Shown here piece by piece: positions 34,361 through 42,957 of a stretch of 64,000 nt of DNA; within the stretch, counting starts at the first letter, position 1, and the number at the start of each line of letters is the position of its first letter. Source of the DNA: Mariniradius saccharolyticus AK6 (GTDB taxonomy: Bacteria; Bacteroidota; Bacteroidia; Cytophagales; Cyclobacteriaceae). Position numbers and translations under genes: made by a program. The notes under the pieces are model-generated. The model ran no database searches. It was given only the letters and a program-made list of their open reading frames with translations, and was not told the DNA's origin. The stretch spans positions 1-64,000 of the forward strand of contig NZ_AMZY02000019.1 of the NCBI RefSeq assembly GCF_000330725.2. The letters are read 5' to 3'.

Positions 34361-36184
34361 TTATGGTTTGGAAATCTCCATGTTTACGGATTTTCCTTTG
34401 ATGGTATTGTTACGCATCACTTTGATTACGTGCTCTGCATCTTTGGAAGGGACGTCCACAAAGGAGAAGTTGTCAAAGATGTCGATTCCTCCGATGCTCT
34501 TTCCTGGGATACCGGTCTCACCTGCGATGGCCCCGACGATGTCGTTTGGTCTTACGCGGTCTTTCTTTCCGATATTGAGGAAAAGACGCTCCATACCCGG
34601 TTCACGCACGCCTTTGTCACGTGGTGCCCGGTCTGAAGAACGATCGCTTCTTTCAAACCTAGATCCTCTTTCGGACCTTTCACCTCTTTCAAATCTCTCT
34701 CCTCTTTCAGGTCTGTCACCTCTTTCGAATCTGCTACCCCTTTCGAATCTTCCACCACGTTCTCTTTCCCTGCCGCGTCCGAAATCCCTGTCACGGTCTC
34801 TCTCACGTCCACCTCTCTCACGTCCACCTCTGTCACGGTCCCTTCCGAGATCCAAGTCAAAGTTTTGTTCTTCCATTTCGTGGACTGCATCGGCCATTTG
34901 GATTTTAGCAAGACCAAGTACAACTTGTTCTAAGCTTAGGCCTTCTGCCAACATTTGTCCGATTGCCTCTTCATAGAAGCTGTTGTCCTCTTCCTTGGCA
35001 AGCTGCTGATAGACCTCCTTGATCAGTGCAGCCTTCTTCAATTCTACCAAGTCAGCTACTGAAGGCGGATCCATCCTATTGATGTTGGTCTTGATAAACC
35101 TTTCAAGATCCTTCAGTTTCTGCATGTCTCTTCTACCGGTCACGAAGCTAATGGCTGTTCCGGATTTGCCGGCGCGGCCTGTTCTACCGATCCTGTGTAC
35201 GTAGTTTTCTTCGTCCAAAGGCAAATCGTAGTTGAATACAGCCTCCACATCATTGACATCGATACCTCTAGCTGCTACGTCTGTGGCAACCAATACAGAA
35301 ACATGACCTTTTCTGAATTTGCCCATCACTTTGGAGCGTTGCGCCTGGGAAAGGTCGCCATGCAGTGCTTCTGCCTGGATTCCCCTTGCCATCAATTCCT
35401 CGGTGACTTCGTCTGTGATTCTTTTGGTATTACAGAAAACCACGCTCAGGTTAAACTGATTGAGGTTCATCAATCTGGACATCAACTCCAGTTTCAAGGA
35501 TGGTTTTACCTCGTAGTATACCTGAGATATATTTTCTACCGTCAACTCTTTCTTCAATACCTTGACAATCTCGGGATCGTTTTGGTATTTTTTTGTCAAA
35601 TCCAAGATTGGCTTGGGCATGGTCGCTGAGAAGAAGACGGTTTGTCTTTCCTCAGGACAATCGCTGAGAATGCTTTCGATGTCTTCCCTGAAGCCCATGT
35701 CCAACATCTCATCCGCCTCATCCAACACGATGATGCCAACGTGATCCAGTTTAAGCGTGCCACGATCCATGTGGTCCATGATACGACCTGGCGTACCGAC
35801 TACGACTTGCACACCTTTTTTCAGATCCCGAATCTGCCTGTCCATAGAGTCACCACCGTAGATACAAGTGGATGAAAGGCCCTTTTTGAACTTTGACAAT
35901 TTGACGATTTCGCCTTCCACCTGCACGGCCAATTCCCTCGTAGGGCAAAGGATGAGTGCTTGTGGCTTGTAAAGCGTCACATCGACTTGGTCGATGATCG
36001 GAATAGCAAATGCCGCTGTCTTTCCGGTACCAGTTTGTGCCTGGCCGATGACATCTTTGCCTTCCAACAACATTGGGATTGTTTGTGCTTGAATGGGTGA
36101 GGGATGGGTATAGCCCATATCCTCCACCGCCCTCAGGATTTCTTCCGAAACCCCAAGGTCTGAGAATAATAATTCTTTTTCCAT
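34361..36184 (-). CDS. DEAD-box RNA helicase with RG/ER-rich tail
   Basis: The 607-residue ATP-dependent RNA helicase is of the DeaD/CsdA type. The motifs run in order: HPSPIQAQTIP (Q), AQTGTGKTAAFA (I), CPTRELA (Ia), VLDEADEMLDMG (II), FFSATMP (III), VATDVAARGIDV (V) and HRIGRTGRAG (VI). A helical dimerisation-like part follows. About residues 445-535 form a charged repeat rich in RFERG and RDRD units, and the last 75 residues form a DbpA-type RNA-binding domain (MERLFLNIGKKDRVRPNDI). A role in ribosome assembly or cold adaptation fits the family. The repeat tail would add loose RNA affinity. Confidence 0.93.
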   Translation of the reverse strand: MEKELLFSDLGVSEEILRAVEDMGYTHPSPIQAQTIPMLLEGKDVIGQAQTGTGKTAAFAIPIIDQVDVTLYKPQALILCPTRELAVQVEGEIVKLSKFKKGLSSTCIYGGDSMDRQIRDLKKGVQVVVGTPGRIMDHMDRGTLKLDHVGIIVLDEADEMLDMGFREDIESILSDCPEERQTVFFSATMPKPILDLTKKYQNDPEIVKVLKKELTVENISQVYYEVKPSLKLELMSRLMNLNQFNLSVVFCNTKRITDEVTEELMARGIQAEALHGDLSQAQRSKVMGKFRKGHVSVLVATDVAARGIDVNDVEAVFNYDLPLDEENYVHRIGRTGRAGKSGTAISFVTGRRDMQKLKDLERFIKTNINRMDPPSVADLVELKKAALIKEVYQQLAKEEDNSFYEEAIGQMLAEGLSLEQVVLGLAKIQMADAVHEMEEQNFDLDLGRDRDRGGRERGGRERDRDRDFGRGRERERGGRFERGSRFERGDRPERGERFERGERSERGSRFERSDRSSDRAPRDKGVREPGMERLFLNIGKKDRVRPNDIVGAIAGETGIPGKSIGGIDIFDNFSFVDVPSKDAEHVIKVMRNNTIKGKSVNMEISKP

Positions 36185-36408
36185 GAAATGTTTCCTTACT
36201 TTTTCTCGCCATGCTCTCCTAGAATTATCCCGGTCATGCGACAGTAAGGAAACCCACGGCTCGAAAAATGTTTATGATTAATTCGGGTGCAAAGGTATGG
36301 TAAATAATTCTGATCGCCAAATCAATCTGGAATATTTTTAGAATAATATCAAAAAAATGAATGGATTTCTAATCAAATATTCTGAAAACCCTTGGTTTCG
36401 TTGCGGAA

Positions 36409-36669
36409 TTACATATATTTTGTCGAAAGGCTATTTACCAATTCGATATAAGCGGAAGCAGCATCTTCTTTGGATTTTCCCTTCAAAGCAAGCCAAGAAT
36501 TGTATTTCGCTGCCGCTACAAAGTCAAATCCACCCGGCCTTTCTTCGTTGTTATCTCCTTCGGTAGCCTGCTTGTAAAGGCTGTACAATTTCAATAATTC
36601 CTCGTTACTTGGTTTGGAAGTAAATCTCTTGGTAAGGTCAAAGGCCTCTTGCAGTGTATTTGCTGTCAT
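36409..36669 (-). CDS. acyl-CoA-binding protein (eukaryotic type)
   Basis: With the start at the ATG at 36669 (MTANTLQEAFDL) the protein has 86 residues, the length of animal ACBP; the ATG at 36702 adds 11 residues. The ACBP signature LYSLYKQATEGD is intact, as are RPGGFDFVAAAKYNSWLALK and GKSKEDAASAYIELV. All five ligand residues known from bovine ACBP (Tyr28, Tyr31, Lys32, Lys54, Tyr73) are present one place later: Tyr29, Tyr32, Lys33, Lys55, Tyr74. It should buffer long-chain acyl-CoA in the cytoplasm. Neighbours are unrelated. ACBP is rare in bacteria. Confidence 0.93.
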   Translation of the reverse strand: MTANTLQEAFDLTKRFTSKPSNEELLKLYSLYKQATEGDNNEERPGGFDFVAAAKYNSWLALKGKSKEDAASAYIELVNSLSTKYM

Positions 36670-36778
36670 GTGTAAACTCGTTTTGATGTTTTTGGTTTCC
36701 AAATATAAATCCTTGACTCAAAAAAACCAGTGGGGTTGTTTTTTAGCTTAAATTCTTTTGGACTTTGGTAGGTCAAAA

Positions 36779-36816
36779 AAAGAAAACCCAAGCAGAATGG
36801 TATTGCTTGGGTTTTT
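36779..36816 (-). terminator. terminator of citrate synthase gene
   Basis: CCCAAGCA (36787-36794) and TGCTTGGG (36804-36811) form an 8-base-pair stem flanked by A-rich and T-rich runs. On the minus strand TTTTCTTTTTTT follows. It lies 27 bases after the gltA stop. Confidence 0.85.
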
Positions 36817-36837
36817 GTTGTGAAAAACGGAGAATGC

Positions 36838-38127
36838 TTACCCTCTTTTATTCATTGAAACGTAGCCTCTTGTTTGGGCGCCAGTGTAGATTTGGCGGGG
36901 TCTTCCGATGGGCTCGCCGTTTTCGCGCATCTCTTTCCATTGTGCAATCCATCCTGGCAGACGGCCCATGGCAAATAATACCGTGAACATGTCGGTGGGT
37001 ATTCCCAATGCCCTGTAAATGATGCCGGAATAAAAATCAACGTTTGGATAGAGTTTTCTGTCGACAAAGTATTGGTCATTGAGCGCTGCGTACTCTAGTT
37101 CCTTGGCGATTTCCAAGACTGGATCATGGACACCCATCGCTTCCAATACGTCGTCCGCGGCTTTTTTGATGATTTTGGCCCTCGGGTCGAAGTTTTTATA
37201 AACCCTGTGACCGAATCCCATCAGTCTAAAGGGGTCGTCTTTGTCTTTTGCTTTGTTGAGGAATTTTTTGGTATCGCCACCATCTGCTTTGATTGCTTCG
37301 AGCATCTCGATTACAGCTTGATTGGCACCGCCGTGAAGTGGTCCCCAAAGCGCATTGATACCTGCTGAAATCGCCGCGTAAATGCTCGCTTGGGATGAAC
37401 CAACCATCCGGACAGTCGATGTAGAGCAGTTCTGCTCATGATCCGCATGAAGGATGAGGAGCTTGTCCAAGGCTTTGGATACGACAGGATTGACTTCGTA
37501 TTTTTCGGCAGGAAGTGCAAACATCATCTTGAGGAAGTTGGAACAATAGTCTAGGCTATTGTCTGGATAATTAACTGGGTGTCCGACTTCGTTTTTGTAA
37601 GCCCACGCGGCGAAGGTTGGCATTTTGGCCAAGAGCCTCACGATACTCAGGTTTACGGCATCTTCATTTCTAGTCGGATCCAACGAACCGGGGTAAAATG
37701 CCGTCAAGGAACAGATCAGAGAAGAAAGAACGCCCATAGGGTGGGAGTTGGACGGGAATCCATCAAGGATCTTTTTGATATCCTCATGCACCAGGGTATG
37801 GTATGTTATTTCCCTGGTGAACTTTTCGTATTGTTGTTGGGTAGGAAGCTCGCCATAAATCAGCAGGTAGGCTACTTCCAAAAATGTGGATTTTTCAGCT
37901 AGTTCTTCGATACCATAGCCACGATAACGAAGTATTCCTTCTTCTCCATCCAAAAAGGTGATTGAACTGGTGGTCGAACCGGTATTTTTGAAGCCTGGAT
38001 CTATGGTGATTAGACCTGAGAGCCCCCTCAGTTTGGCAATGTCGATCGCCTTCTCATTCTCGGTTCCTTCGATCACTGGGAGTTCAAAATCTTTTCCCCC
38101 ATAGGAAATTTTCACTGTTTCGGACAT
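36838..38127 (-). CDS. gltA: citrate synthase
   Basis: The 429-residue enzyme condenses acetyl-CoA and oxaloacetate, the entry reaction of the TCA cycle. Active-site regions are LLILHADHEQNCSTSTVRMV, ALWGPLHGGANQAVIEML (catalytic histidine) and LMGFGHRVYKNFDPRAKII (histidine and following aspartate/arginine). The N-terminal beta-rich part (KISYGGKDFELPVIEG) marks the type II, hexamer-forming form, which is usually inhibited by NADH. It stands alone between terminators. Confidence 0.97.
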   Translation of the reverse strand: MSETVKISYGGKDFELPVIEGTENEKAIDIAKLRGLSGLITIDPGFKNTGSTTSSITFLDGEEGILRYRGYGIEELAEKSTFLEVAYLLIYGELPTQQQYEKFTREITYHTLVHEDIKKILDGFPSNSHPMGVLSSLICSLTAFYPGSLDPTRNEDAVNLSIVRLLAKMPTFAAWAYKNEVGHPVNYPDNSLDYCSNFLKMMFALPAEKYEVNPVVSKALDKLLILHADHEQNCSTSTVRMVGSSQASIYAAISAGINALWGPLHGGANQAVIEMLEAIKADGGDTKKFLNKAKDKDDPFRLMGFGHRVYKNFDPRAKIIKKAADDVLEAMGVHDPVLEIAKELEYAALNDQYFVDRKLYPNVDFYSGIIYRALGIPTDMFTVLFAMGRLPGWIAQWKEMRENGEPIGRPRQIYTGAQTRGYVSMNKRG

Positions 38128-38389
38128 ATATCTGTTTTTTTGTTTGAGCAGATTTTTGAATTAAAATGGTAAACTCTTAATAGCGGGCTTAAGTTAGCAA
38201 AAACGAGTATTTTTTACATGTTCTATTATATTAGCCGTGCTTTTTAATGAATAAAGTTTCACAATTAGTGGGTGGTGGGCTATTTTCATGACCGCTAGAT
38301 ATGAATGCTGGGACTCGTAATCGTTTGGTCCTGTTTCTATATAAAAAGCCATTGACTGTTACGTTGGACAATATTCAATGCCTGTATAT

Positions 38390-38410
38390 AAAAAAAGCCC
38401 CGAAGGGCAA
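38390..38410 (-). terminator. terminator of the suf operon
   Basis: On the minus strand GCCC-TTCG-GGGC (38397-38408) is a short stem capped by a stable TTCG tetraloop and followed by TTTTTTT. It lies a few bases after the bacilliredoxin stop, so that gene is the last of the suf transcript. Confidence 0.8.
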
Positions 38411-38414
38411 TTTT

Positions 38415-38834
38415 TTATTTGCAGAAATGTTCGAACACTTCCACCAGATGGTCACCGATCATTTTGGCGTTTCTGCCTTCGATATGGTGTCTCTCGATGA
38501 AGTGCACCAACTCACCATCTTTAAACAGCGCCATGGAAGGGGAAGAAGGAGGATAGGGCAGGTGAAGCTCTCTTACCTTGGCTACAGCGTCTCTGTCGTT
38601 GCCAGCAAATACTGTTGCCAAAACATCCGGCTTCGCGTCACTTTGGTCAAGCGCATACCTCACGCCAGGCCTTGCCGCTCCTGCTGCACATCCGCAAACG
38701 GAGTTGATGACGATGAAGGTCGTGCCTTTATGGTCTTTCAGGTGGTTCTCTACCTGTTCGGCGGTTCTGAATTCTTGAAAGCCAACGTTGGTCAATTCAG
38801 AGCGCATCGGAGCGATTAATTCCTCTGGGTACAT
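38415..38834 (-). CDS. bacilliredoxin (BrxA/BrxB family)
   Basis: The 139-residue thioredoxin-fold protein has the Cys-Gly-Cys motif Cys47-Gly48-Cys49 in VINSVCGCAAGAARPGV, which defines the YphP/YqiW bacilliredoxins. They remove bacillithiol from mixed disulfides on proteins. It starts 20 bases after the DUF59 gene of the suf operon and is followed by a terminator, so it appears to be the last suf gene. That suggests a role in protecting or repairing cysteines during Fe-S assembly. Whether this organism makes bacillithiol cannot be told from the window. Confidence 0.92.
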   Translation of the reverse strand: MYPEELIAPMRSELTNVGFQEFRTAEQVENHLKDHKGTTFIVINSVCGCAAGAARPGVRYALDQSDAKPDVLATVFAGNDRDAVAKVRELHLPYPPSSPSMALFKDGELVHFIERHHIEGRNAKMIGDHLVEVFEHFCK

Positions 38835-38854
38835 AATTTTATTGCTTTTTAAGT

Positions 38855-39184
38855 TTATAGAAATCCTAATTCAAGTTTTGCGGCTTCGGACATCATGTCC
38901 TGCGAGTAGGGAGGATCAAAGGTCAATTCCAATTCTACGTGGTTTATCCCTTGTATCTGCTGGATTTTGTTTTTGATCTCAGATGGTATGAATTCCGCCG
39001 ACGGGCAATTGGGCGAAGTCAGGGTCATTAATATATAGACATTATTTACAGGATAAACGCTGATTTCGTAAATCAAACCCAATTCATAAACGTCCACGGG
39101 AATCTCAGGATCATAGACCTGTTTGATGGCATTGATGACCTTCTCCTTGAGCTCCTGGGTCGAAATTTCCTGTGTTTCAGCCAT
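38855..39184 (-). CDS. DUF59 Fe-S assembly factor (SufT/MIP18-like)
   Basis: The 109-residue protein of the DUF59/MIP18 group has VYDPEIPVDVYELGLIYEI and the cysteine motif LTSPNCPSAEFIPSEI. These proteins help maturation of Fe-S proteins, either as carriers or by helping transfer. Its position between sufE and the bacilliredoxin gene, with a 3-base gap from sufE, supports a SufT-like role. PaaD of phenylacetate oxidation is similar but no paa gene is present. Confidence 0.9.
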   Translation of the reverse strand: MAETQEISTQELKEKVINAIKQVYDPEIPVDVYELGLIYEISVYPVNNVYILMTLTSPNCPSAEFIPSEIKNKIQQIQGINHVELELTFDPPYSQDMMSEAAKLELGFL

Positions 39185-39187
39185 GGT

Positions 39188-39619
39188 TTATGCATTTTGT
39201 TTGGCCTGAAAGGCCAAAGCGTAAAACTTCATTTGTTTGATCATCGAAGCCAATCCGTTTGAACGCTGGGAACCGATGATGTTTCCCATGCCGATTTTGT
39301 CAATGAAATATAAGTCGGCGTTGGAGATTTCCATGGGTTTTCTTCCCGACAGCACCCGTACCAAAAGACTGATTAGCCCCTTTGTAATATCCGTATTCGA
39401 ATCTGCTTCAAAGATGACCCTACCGTCGACTTCGTGTGCTGTTAGCCAAACCTTCGATTGGCAACCCTTGATGATGTTTTCATCGACTCTTTCCGCTTCG
39501 GGAAATTCGGGTAGCCCGTCACCGAGTTCCATAATATAGTAAATAGTGGATTCCTTATCGTCCCCCAAGATTTCAAACTCCGATATGATTTCGTCCTGGA
39601 CTTCCTGAATGGTACTCAT
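39188..39619 (-). CDS. sufE: cysteine desulfuration protein SufE
   Basis: The 143-residue sulfur-acceptor protein takes persulfide sulfur from SufS and hands it to the SufBCD scaffold. The acceptor cysteine is Cys53 in NIIKGCQSKVWLTAH. YYIMELGDGLPEFPEAER at the N terminus and GLISLLVRVLSGRKP are further family marks. The start overlaps the sufS stop by 4 bases. Confidence 0.95.
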   Translation of the reverse strand: MSTIQEVQDEIISEFEILGDDKESTIYYIMELGDGLPEFPEAERVDENIIKGCQSKVWLTAHEVDGRVIFEADSNTDITKGLISLLVRVLSGRKPMEISNADLYFIDKIGMGNIIGSQRSNGLASMIKQMKFYALAFQAKQNA

Positions 39620-40839
39620 TTGTTTTTGATTTTGGCAATCCTTTCTACCGATTCGGCAAATTTTTCAACTTCTGATTTGGTATTGTAAACAGCAAATGAA
39701 GCCCGCACGGTTCCTTCGATGCCAAATCTTTGCATCAAAGGTTGGGTGCAGTGATGTCCCGTACGTACCGCAATTCCTTTGGCATCCAGCATTACGCCAA
39801 CATCGAATGGATGCATTCCGTTGATGTTGAAGGAAAGCACGCTTACCTTTTCTTTGGCGGTACCGATGGGAATAAACCCTTTGATTTTGGAAGTCAACTC
39901 CACAGCATATGCCAAAAGGCTATCCTCATGTGCCTTGATGAGCGGTTTGGTGAGCCCTGAGATGAAATTGAGTGCTTCTCCAAATGCTATTACATCCGCA
40001 ATATTTGGAGTGCCTGCCTCAAATTTGAAGGGGATTTCATTGTACGTGGTTTTGGCAAAGGTTACCTCTTTGATCATTTCTCCGCCACCTTGGTACGGAG
40101 GCATCTGCTCCAGGATTTCTCTTTTTCCATACAAAACACCCAAACCAGTCGGCCCATAAAGCTTATGGGCAGAAAACGCTAGGAAATCACAATCCAAGTC
40201 CTGCACGTCGATTTCCAGATGGCTCGTCGATTGGGCACCGTCCAATAGCACTTTGGCACCAACGGCATGCGCCCGATTGATTATCGCTTTGACCGGGTTA
40301 ATTGTGCCGAGAGAATTCGAGGCGTGTACAATGCTCACGAGCTTCGTCCTCGGGCTCAGTAATTTCTCAAACTCATCGAAGATTATCTCGCCACTTTCCG
40401 AAATTGGAATTACCCTCAACACTGCTCCATTTGCTTCGCAAAGCATCTGCCAGGGAACAATATTGGAGTGGTGTTCCATGGTCGAGATGATGACCTCGTC
40501 ACCTTTTTGGATAAACTTCCGTCCAAATGTACTCGCTACAAGGTTGATGCTCTCTGTAGTTCCTTTTGTGAAAATGATCTCTGCCTCTTCTTTGGCATTG
40601 ATGAAATCCCCGACCATAGTTCGGGTATTTTCATACTTTCTAGTCGCTCGGTCTGCCAAGGCATGTGCGCCTCTGTGAATGTTGGCATTGTCATTCGCGT
40701 AGTAAGAATTCAGAGCTTCCAAAACCTGTTTCGGTTTTTGGGTCGTGGCCGCATTATCGAGGTAAATCAAGGGTTTTCCATGCACTTCTTGGTGAAGCAC
40801 AGGAAAATGCTCCCTGATCGATTCGATGGTAAATGGCAT
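39616..40839 (-). CDS. sufS: cysteine desulfurase SufS
   Basis: The 407-residue PLP enzyme removes sulfur from cysteine for Fe-S cluster synthesis. The PLP lysine is Lys226 in DFLAFSAHKLYGPTG, the persulfide cysteine is Cys364 in VRTGHHCTQPLM, and YLDNAATTQKPKQVL opens the fold. The short cysteine loop marks it as type II (SufS) rather than IscS. It follows sufD by 6 bases and is coupled to sufE. Confidence 0.96.
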   Translation of the reverse strand: MPFTIESIREHFPVLHQEVHGKPLIYLDNAATTQKPKQVLEALNSYYANDNANIHRGAHALADRATRKYENTRTMVGDFINAKEEAEIIFTKGTTESINLVASTFGRKFIQKGDEVIISTMEHHSNIVPWQMLCEANGAVLRVIPISESGEIIFDEFEKLLSPRTKLVSIVHASNSLGTINPVKAIINRAHAVGAKVLLDGAQSTSHLEIDVQDLDCDFLAFSAHKLYGPTGLGVLYGKREILEQMPPYQGGGEMIKEVTFAKTTYNEIPFKFEAGTPNIADVIAFGEALNFISGLTKPLIKAHEDSLLAYAVELTSKIKGFIPIGTAKEKVSVLSFNINGMHPFDVGVMLDAKGIAVRTGHHCTQPLMQRFGIEGTVRASFAVYNTKSEVEKFAESVERIAKIKNK

Positions 40840-40845
40840 TGGTTT

Positions 40846-42123
40846 TTAAAAGTTGCTTCCTAATCTTTCTTGCACTAGCCTGTCTATATAGTTTCTGAAT
40901 GACTCATCGTTGATATGTTCAAGCACTTCGCCGGCGAAGGCATAAAGCAAAAGTCCCTTTGCCTGCATCTTGTCAATCCCCCTCGCTTGGAGGTAGAAAA
41001 GTGCCTCTTCGTCCAGTTGTCCTGTTGTACAGCCATGCGAACACTTCACGTCATCGGCCCATATCTCCAATTGAGGCTTTGTATTCACGATGGCATCCTC
41101 TGACAGCAAAATGTTGTTGTTTTGCTGGAATGCATTCGTTTTTTGGGCATCTTGACGTACAAATATCTTTCCGTTGAATACGCCCCTGGATTGGTCCGTC
41201 AATATTCCCTTGTACAATTCGTTGGATTCGGCATGGGGTTTTGTATGGTCCACATTGGTATGGTTGTCGACGTGGGTCTTGCCGTTGAGCAAATAGAGTC
41301 CATACATGTTTCCAACGCATCCGGAATCCTGCAAACGAAGGCTCAGATTGTTTCTCACCAAGTCACCCGAAAGTGATACGACCGTGGACGTAAACGTGGC
41401 ATCTCTATGAATGTCGGTTTCAAAATTGCTCACTACGATAGCTTTTGAACCGTCATTTTGTAGCCGGCTGTAATGGACGTGTGAGTTTTGCCCAACTTTG
41501 ATCTCAGTGACCGAGTTGCTGAAATAAACCGCTTCATCCAATGAGATTGAATGCTCAAGAAATGTAGCCTCCGCATTTTCGGCTACTTCGATCAATATTC
41601 TAGGGCTTATGATTTGTCCTTCGTTGGCCTGGTTGAAGAACAGAAATAGAATAGGCGAATCGACCTTCTTTCCTCTTGGAATCGAAATTTGGATTCCATC
41701 CTCAAAATAGATCGTGTTTAAGGCAATGAACGGATCTTTCTCCGCTTTGGCAATGCTTCCCAATGCTATTGCATTTGATTCGGACAGCATTTGGACCTCA
41801 AAACCGGAATTCTCGAATGCAGAAAGTTCCTCCGAGAAAATGCCATTATTAAACACCAAATAGGATCCTTCAAATCCAGCCCAAAGGTGGTCTTTGATTG
41901 TGTCCTTGCTGACAGCAATTGGTTTGGCTGGAGAAAAGTCTGTGATGACCTGTTCAAGTTTTTTGCTGACGGAGGTGAATTTATATTCTTCGTCTTTCGC
42001 TGCCGGAAGGCCTTTTCCGTTGACGATCTGCTTGGATTCTTCCCTCAGCGAGGGGAAAGAACCAAAAGAAGGCGCGTTTTCCAGGAATAAATCGGTGACT
42101 TTATTTTTGGTAACAGTTGTCAT
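40846..42123 (-). CDS. sufD: Fe-S scaffold protein SufD
   Basis: The 425-residue scaffold subunit pairs with SufB and SufC. It shows the SufBD beta-helix core and the C-terminal signature DVKCSHGCTTGQLDEEALFY followed by QARGIDKMQAKGLLLYAFAG. The N-terminal part has GLPAAKDEEYKFTSVSKKLE, typical for SufD. It lies 36 bases after sufC. Confidence 0.95.
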   Translation of the reverse strand: MTTVTKNKVTDLFLENAPSFGSFPSLREESKQIVNGKGLPAAKDEEYKFTSVSKKLEQVITDFSPAKPIAVSKDTIKDHLWAGFEGSYLVFNNGIFSEELSAFENSGFEVQMLSESNAIALGSIAKAEKDPFIALNTIYFEDGIQISIPRGKKVDSPILFLFFNQANEGQIISPRILIEVAENAEATFLEHSISLDEAVYFSNSVTEIKVGQNSHVHYSRLQNDGSKAIVVSNFETDIHRDATFTSTVVSLSGDLVRNNLSLRLQDSGCVGNMYGLYLLNGKTHVDNHTNVDHTKPHAESNELYKGILTDQSRGVFNGKIFVRQDAQKTNAFQQNNNILLSEDAIVNTKPQLEIWADDVKCSHGCTTGQLDEEALFYLQARGIDKMQAKGLLLYAFAGEVLEHINDESFRNYIDRLVQERLGSNF

Positions 42124-42159
42124 ACAATAATATTGAATGGACTTGAATCAATGGGTTGA

Positions 42160-42921
42160 TTAAACGGAAGCGGCATCTGCTTCTTCCTTGATCCAATCGT
42201 AGCCCTTTTCCTCCAATTCAAGAGCCAATTCTTTGGTTCCTGACTTCACGATGCGACCTTTGTACAAAACATGCACAAAGTCAGGCACGATGTAATCGAG
42301 CAACCGCTGATAGTGTGTTACCACGATGGTGGCATTATTTGGGGATTTCAGTTTGTTGACACCGTTGGACACGATCCTCAAAGCATCGATATCCAATCCT
42401 GAGTCCGTCTCGTCCAATATCGCCAATGTTGGTTCCAGCATGGCCATTTGGAAGATTTCGTTTCTCTTTTTCTCCCCGCCTGAAAAGCCTTCGTTTAGGG
42501 ACCTGCTGAGTAACTTCTGATCAATTTCGACCAATTTCATTTTTTCCTTCATGACGGATAGGAATTTCACCGCATCGAGTGGTTCCAATCCTCTGTATTC
42601 ACGGACTTGGTTTACCGCGGTCCTCAGGAAGTTGGTTGTGCTAACCCCTGGGATTTCAACAGGGTATTGAAAAGCCAAGAAAACCCCTTCTCTAGCACGG
42701 TCCTCCGGTGCCATTTCCAATAAATCTTTTCCCTTGAAAGTCACCTCTCCCTCGGTAACCTCATATTCCTCCCTGCCGGCAAGAACTGACGCGAGCGTAG
42801 ATTTACCTGAGCCGTTTGGGCCCATGATGGCATGTACCTCGCCAGCTTTTACTTCCAGGTTGATACCTCTTAATATAGGAGCCCCGTCGATCGAGGCATG
42901 GAGATTATGTATGCTTAGCAT
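42160..42921 (-). CDS. sufC: Fe-S assembly ATPase SufC
   Basis: The 253-residue ABC-type ATPase energises the SufBD scaffold. Walker A is GPNGSGKSTLASVL, the signature GFSGGEKKRNEIFQMA is the SufC variant, Walker B is PTLAILDETDSGLD, and the switch histidine is in TIVVTHYQRLL. It lies between sufB and sufD with gaps of 36 bases on each side. Confidence 0.97.
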   Translation of the reverse strand: MLSIHNLHASIDGAPILRGINLEVKAGEVHAIMGPNGSGKSTLASVLAGREEYEVTEGEVTFKGKDLLEMAPEDRAREGVFLAFQYPVEIPGVSTTNFLRTAVNQVREYRGLEPLDAVKFLSVMKEKMKLVEIDQKLLSRSLNEGFSGGEKKRNEIFQMAMLEPTLAILDETDSGLDIDALRIVSNGVNKLKSPNNATIVVTHYQRLLDYIVPDFVHVLYKGRIVKSGTKELALELEEKGYDWIKEEADAASV

Positions 42922-42957
42922 TTCAATTAATTTTTCGGTTTTTCGATTGCACGTTTA

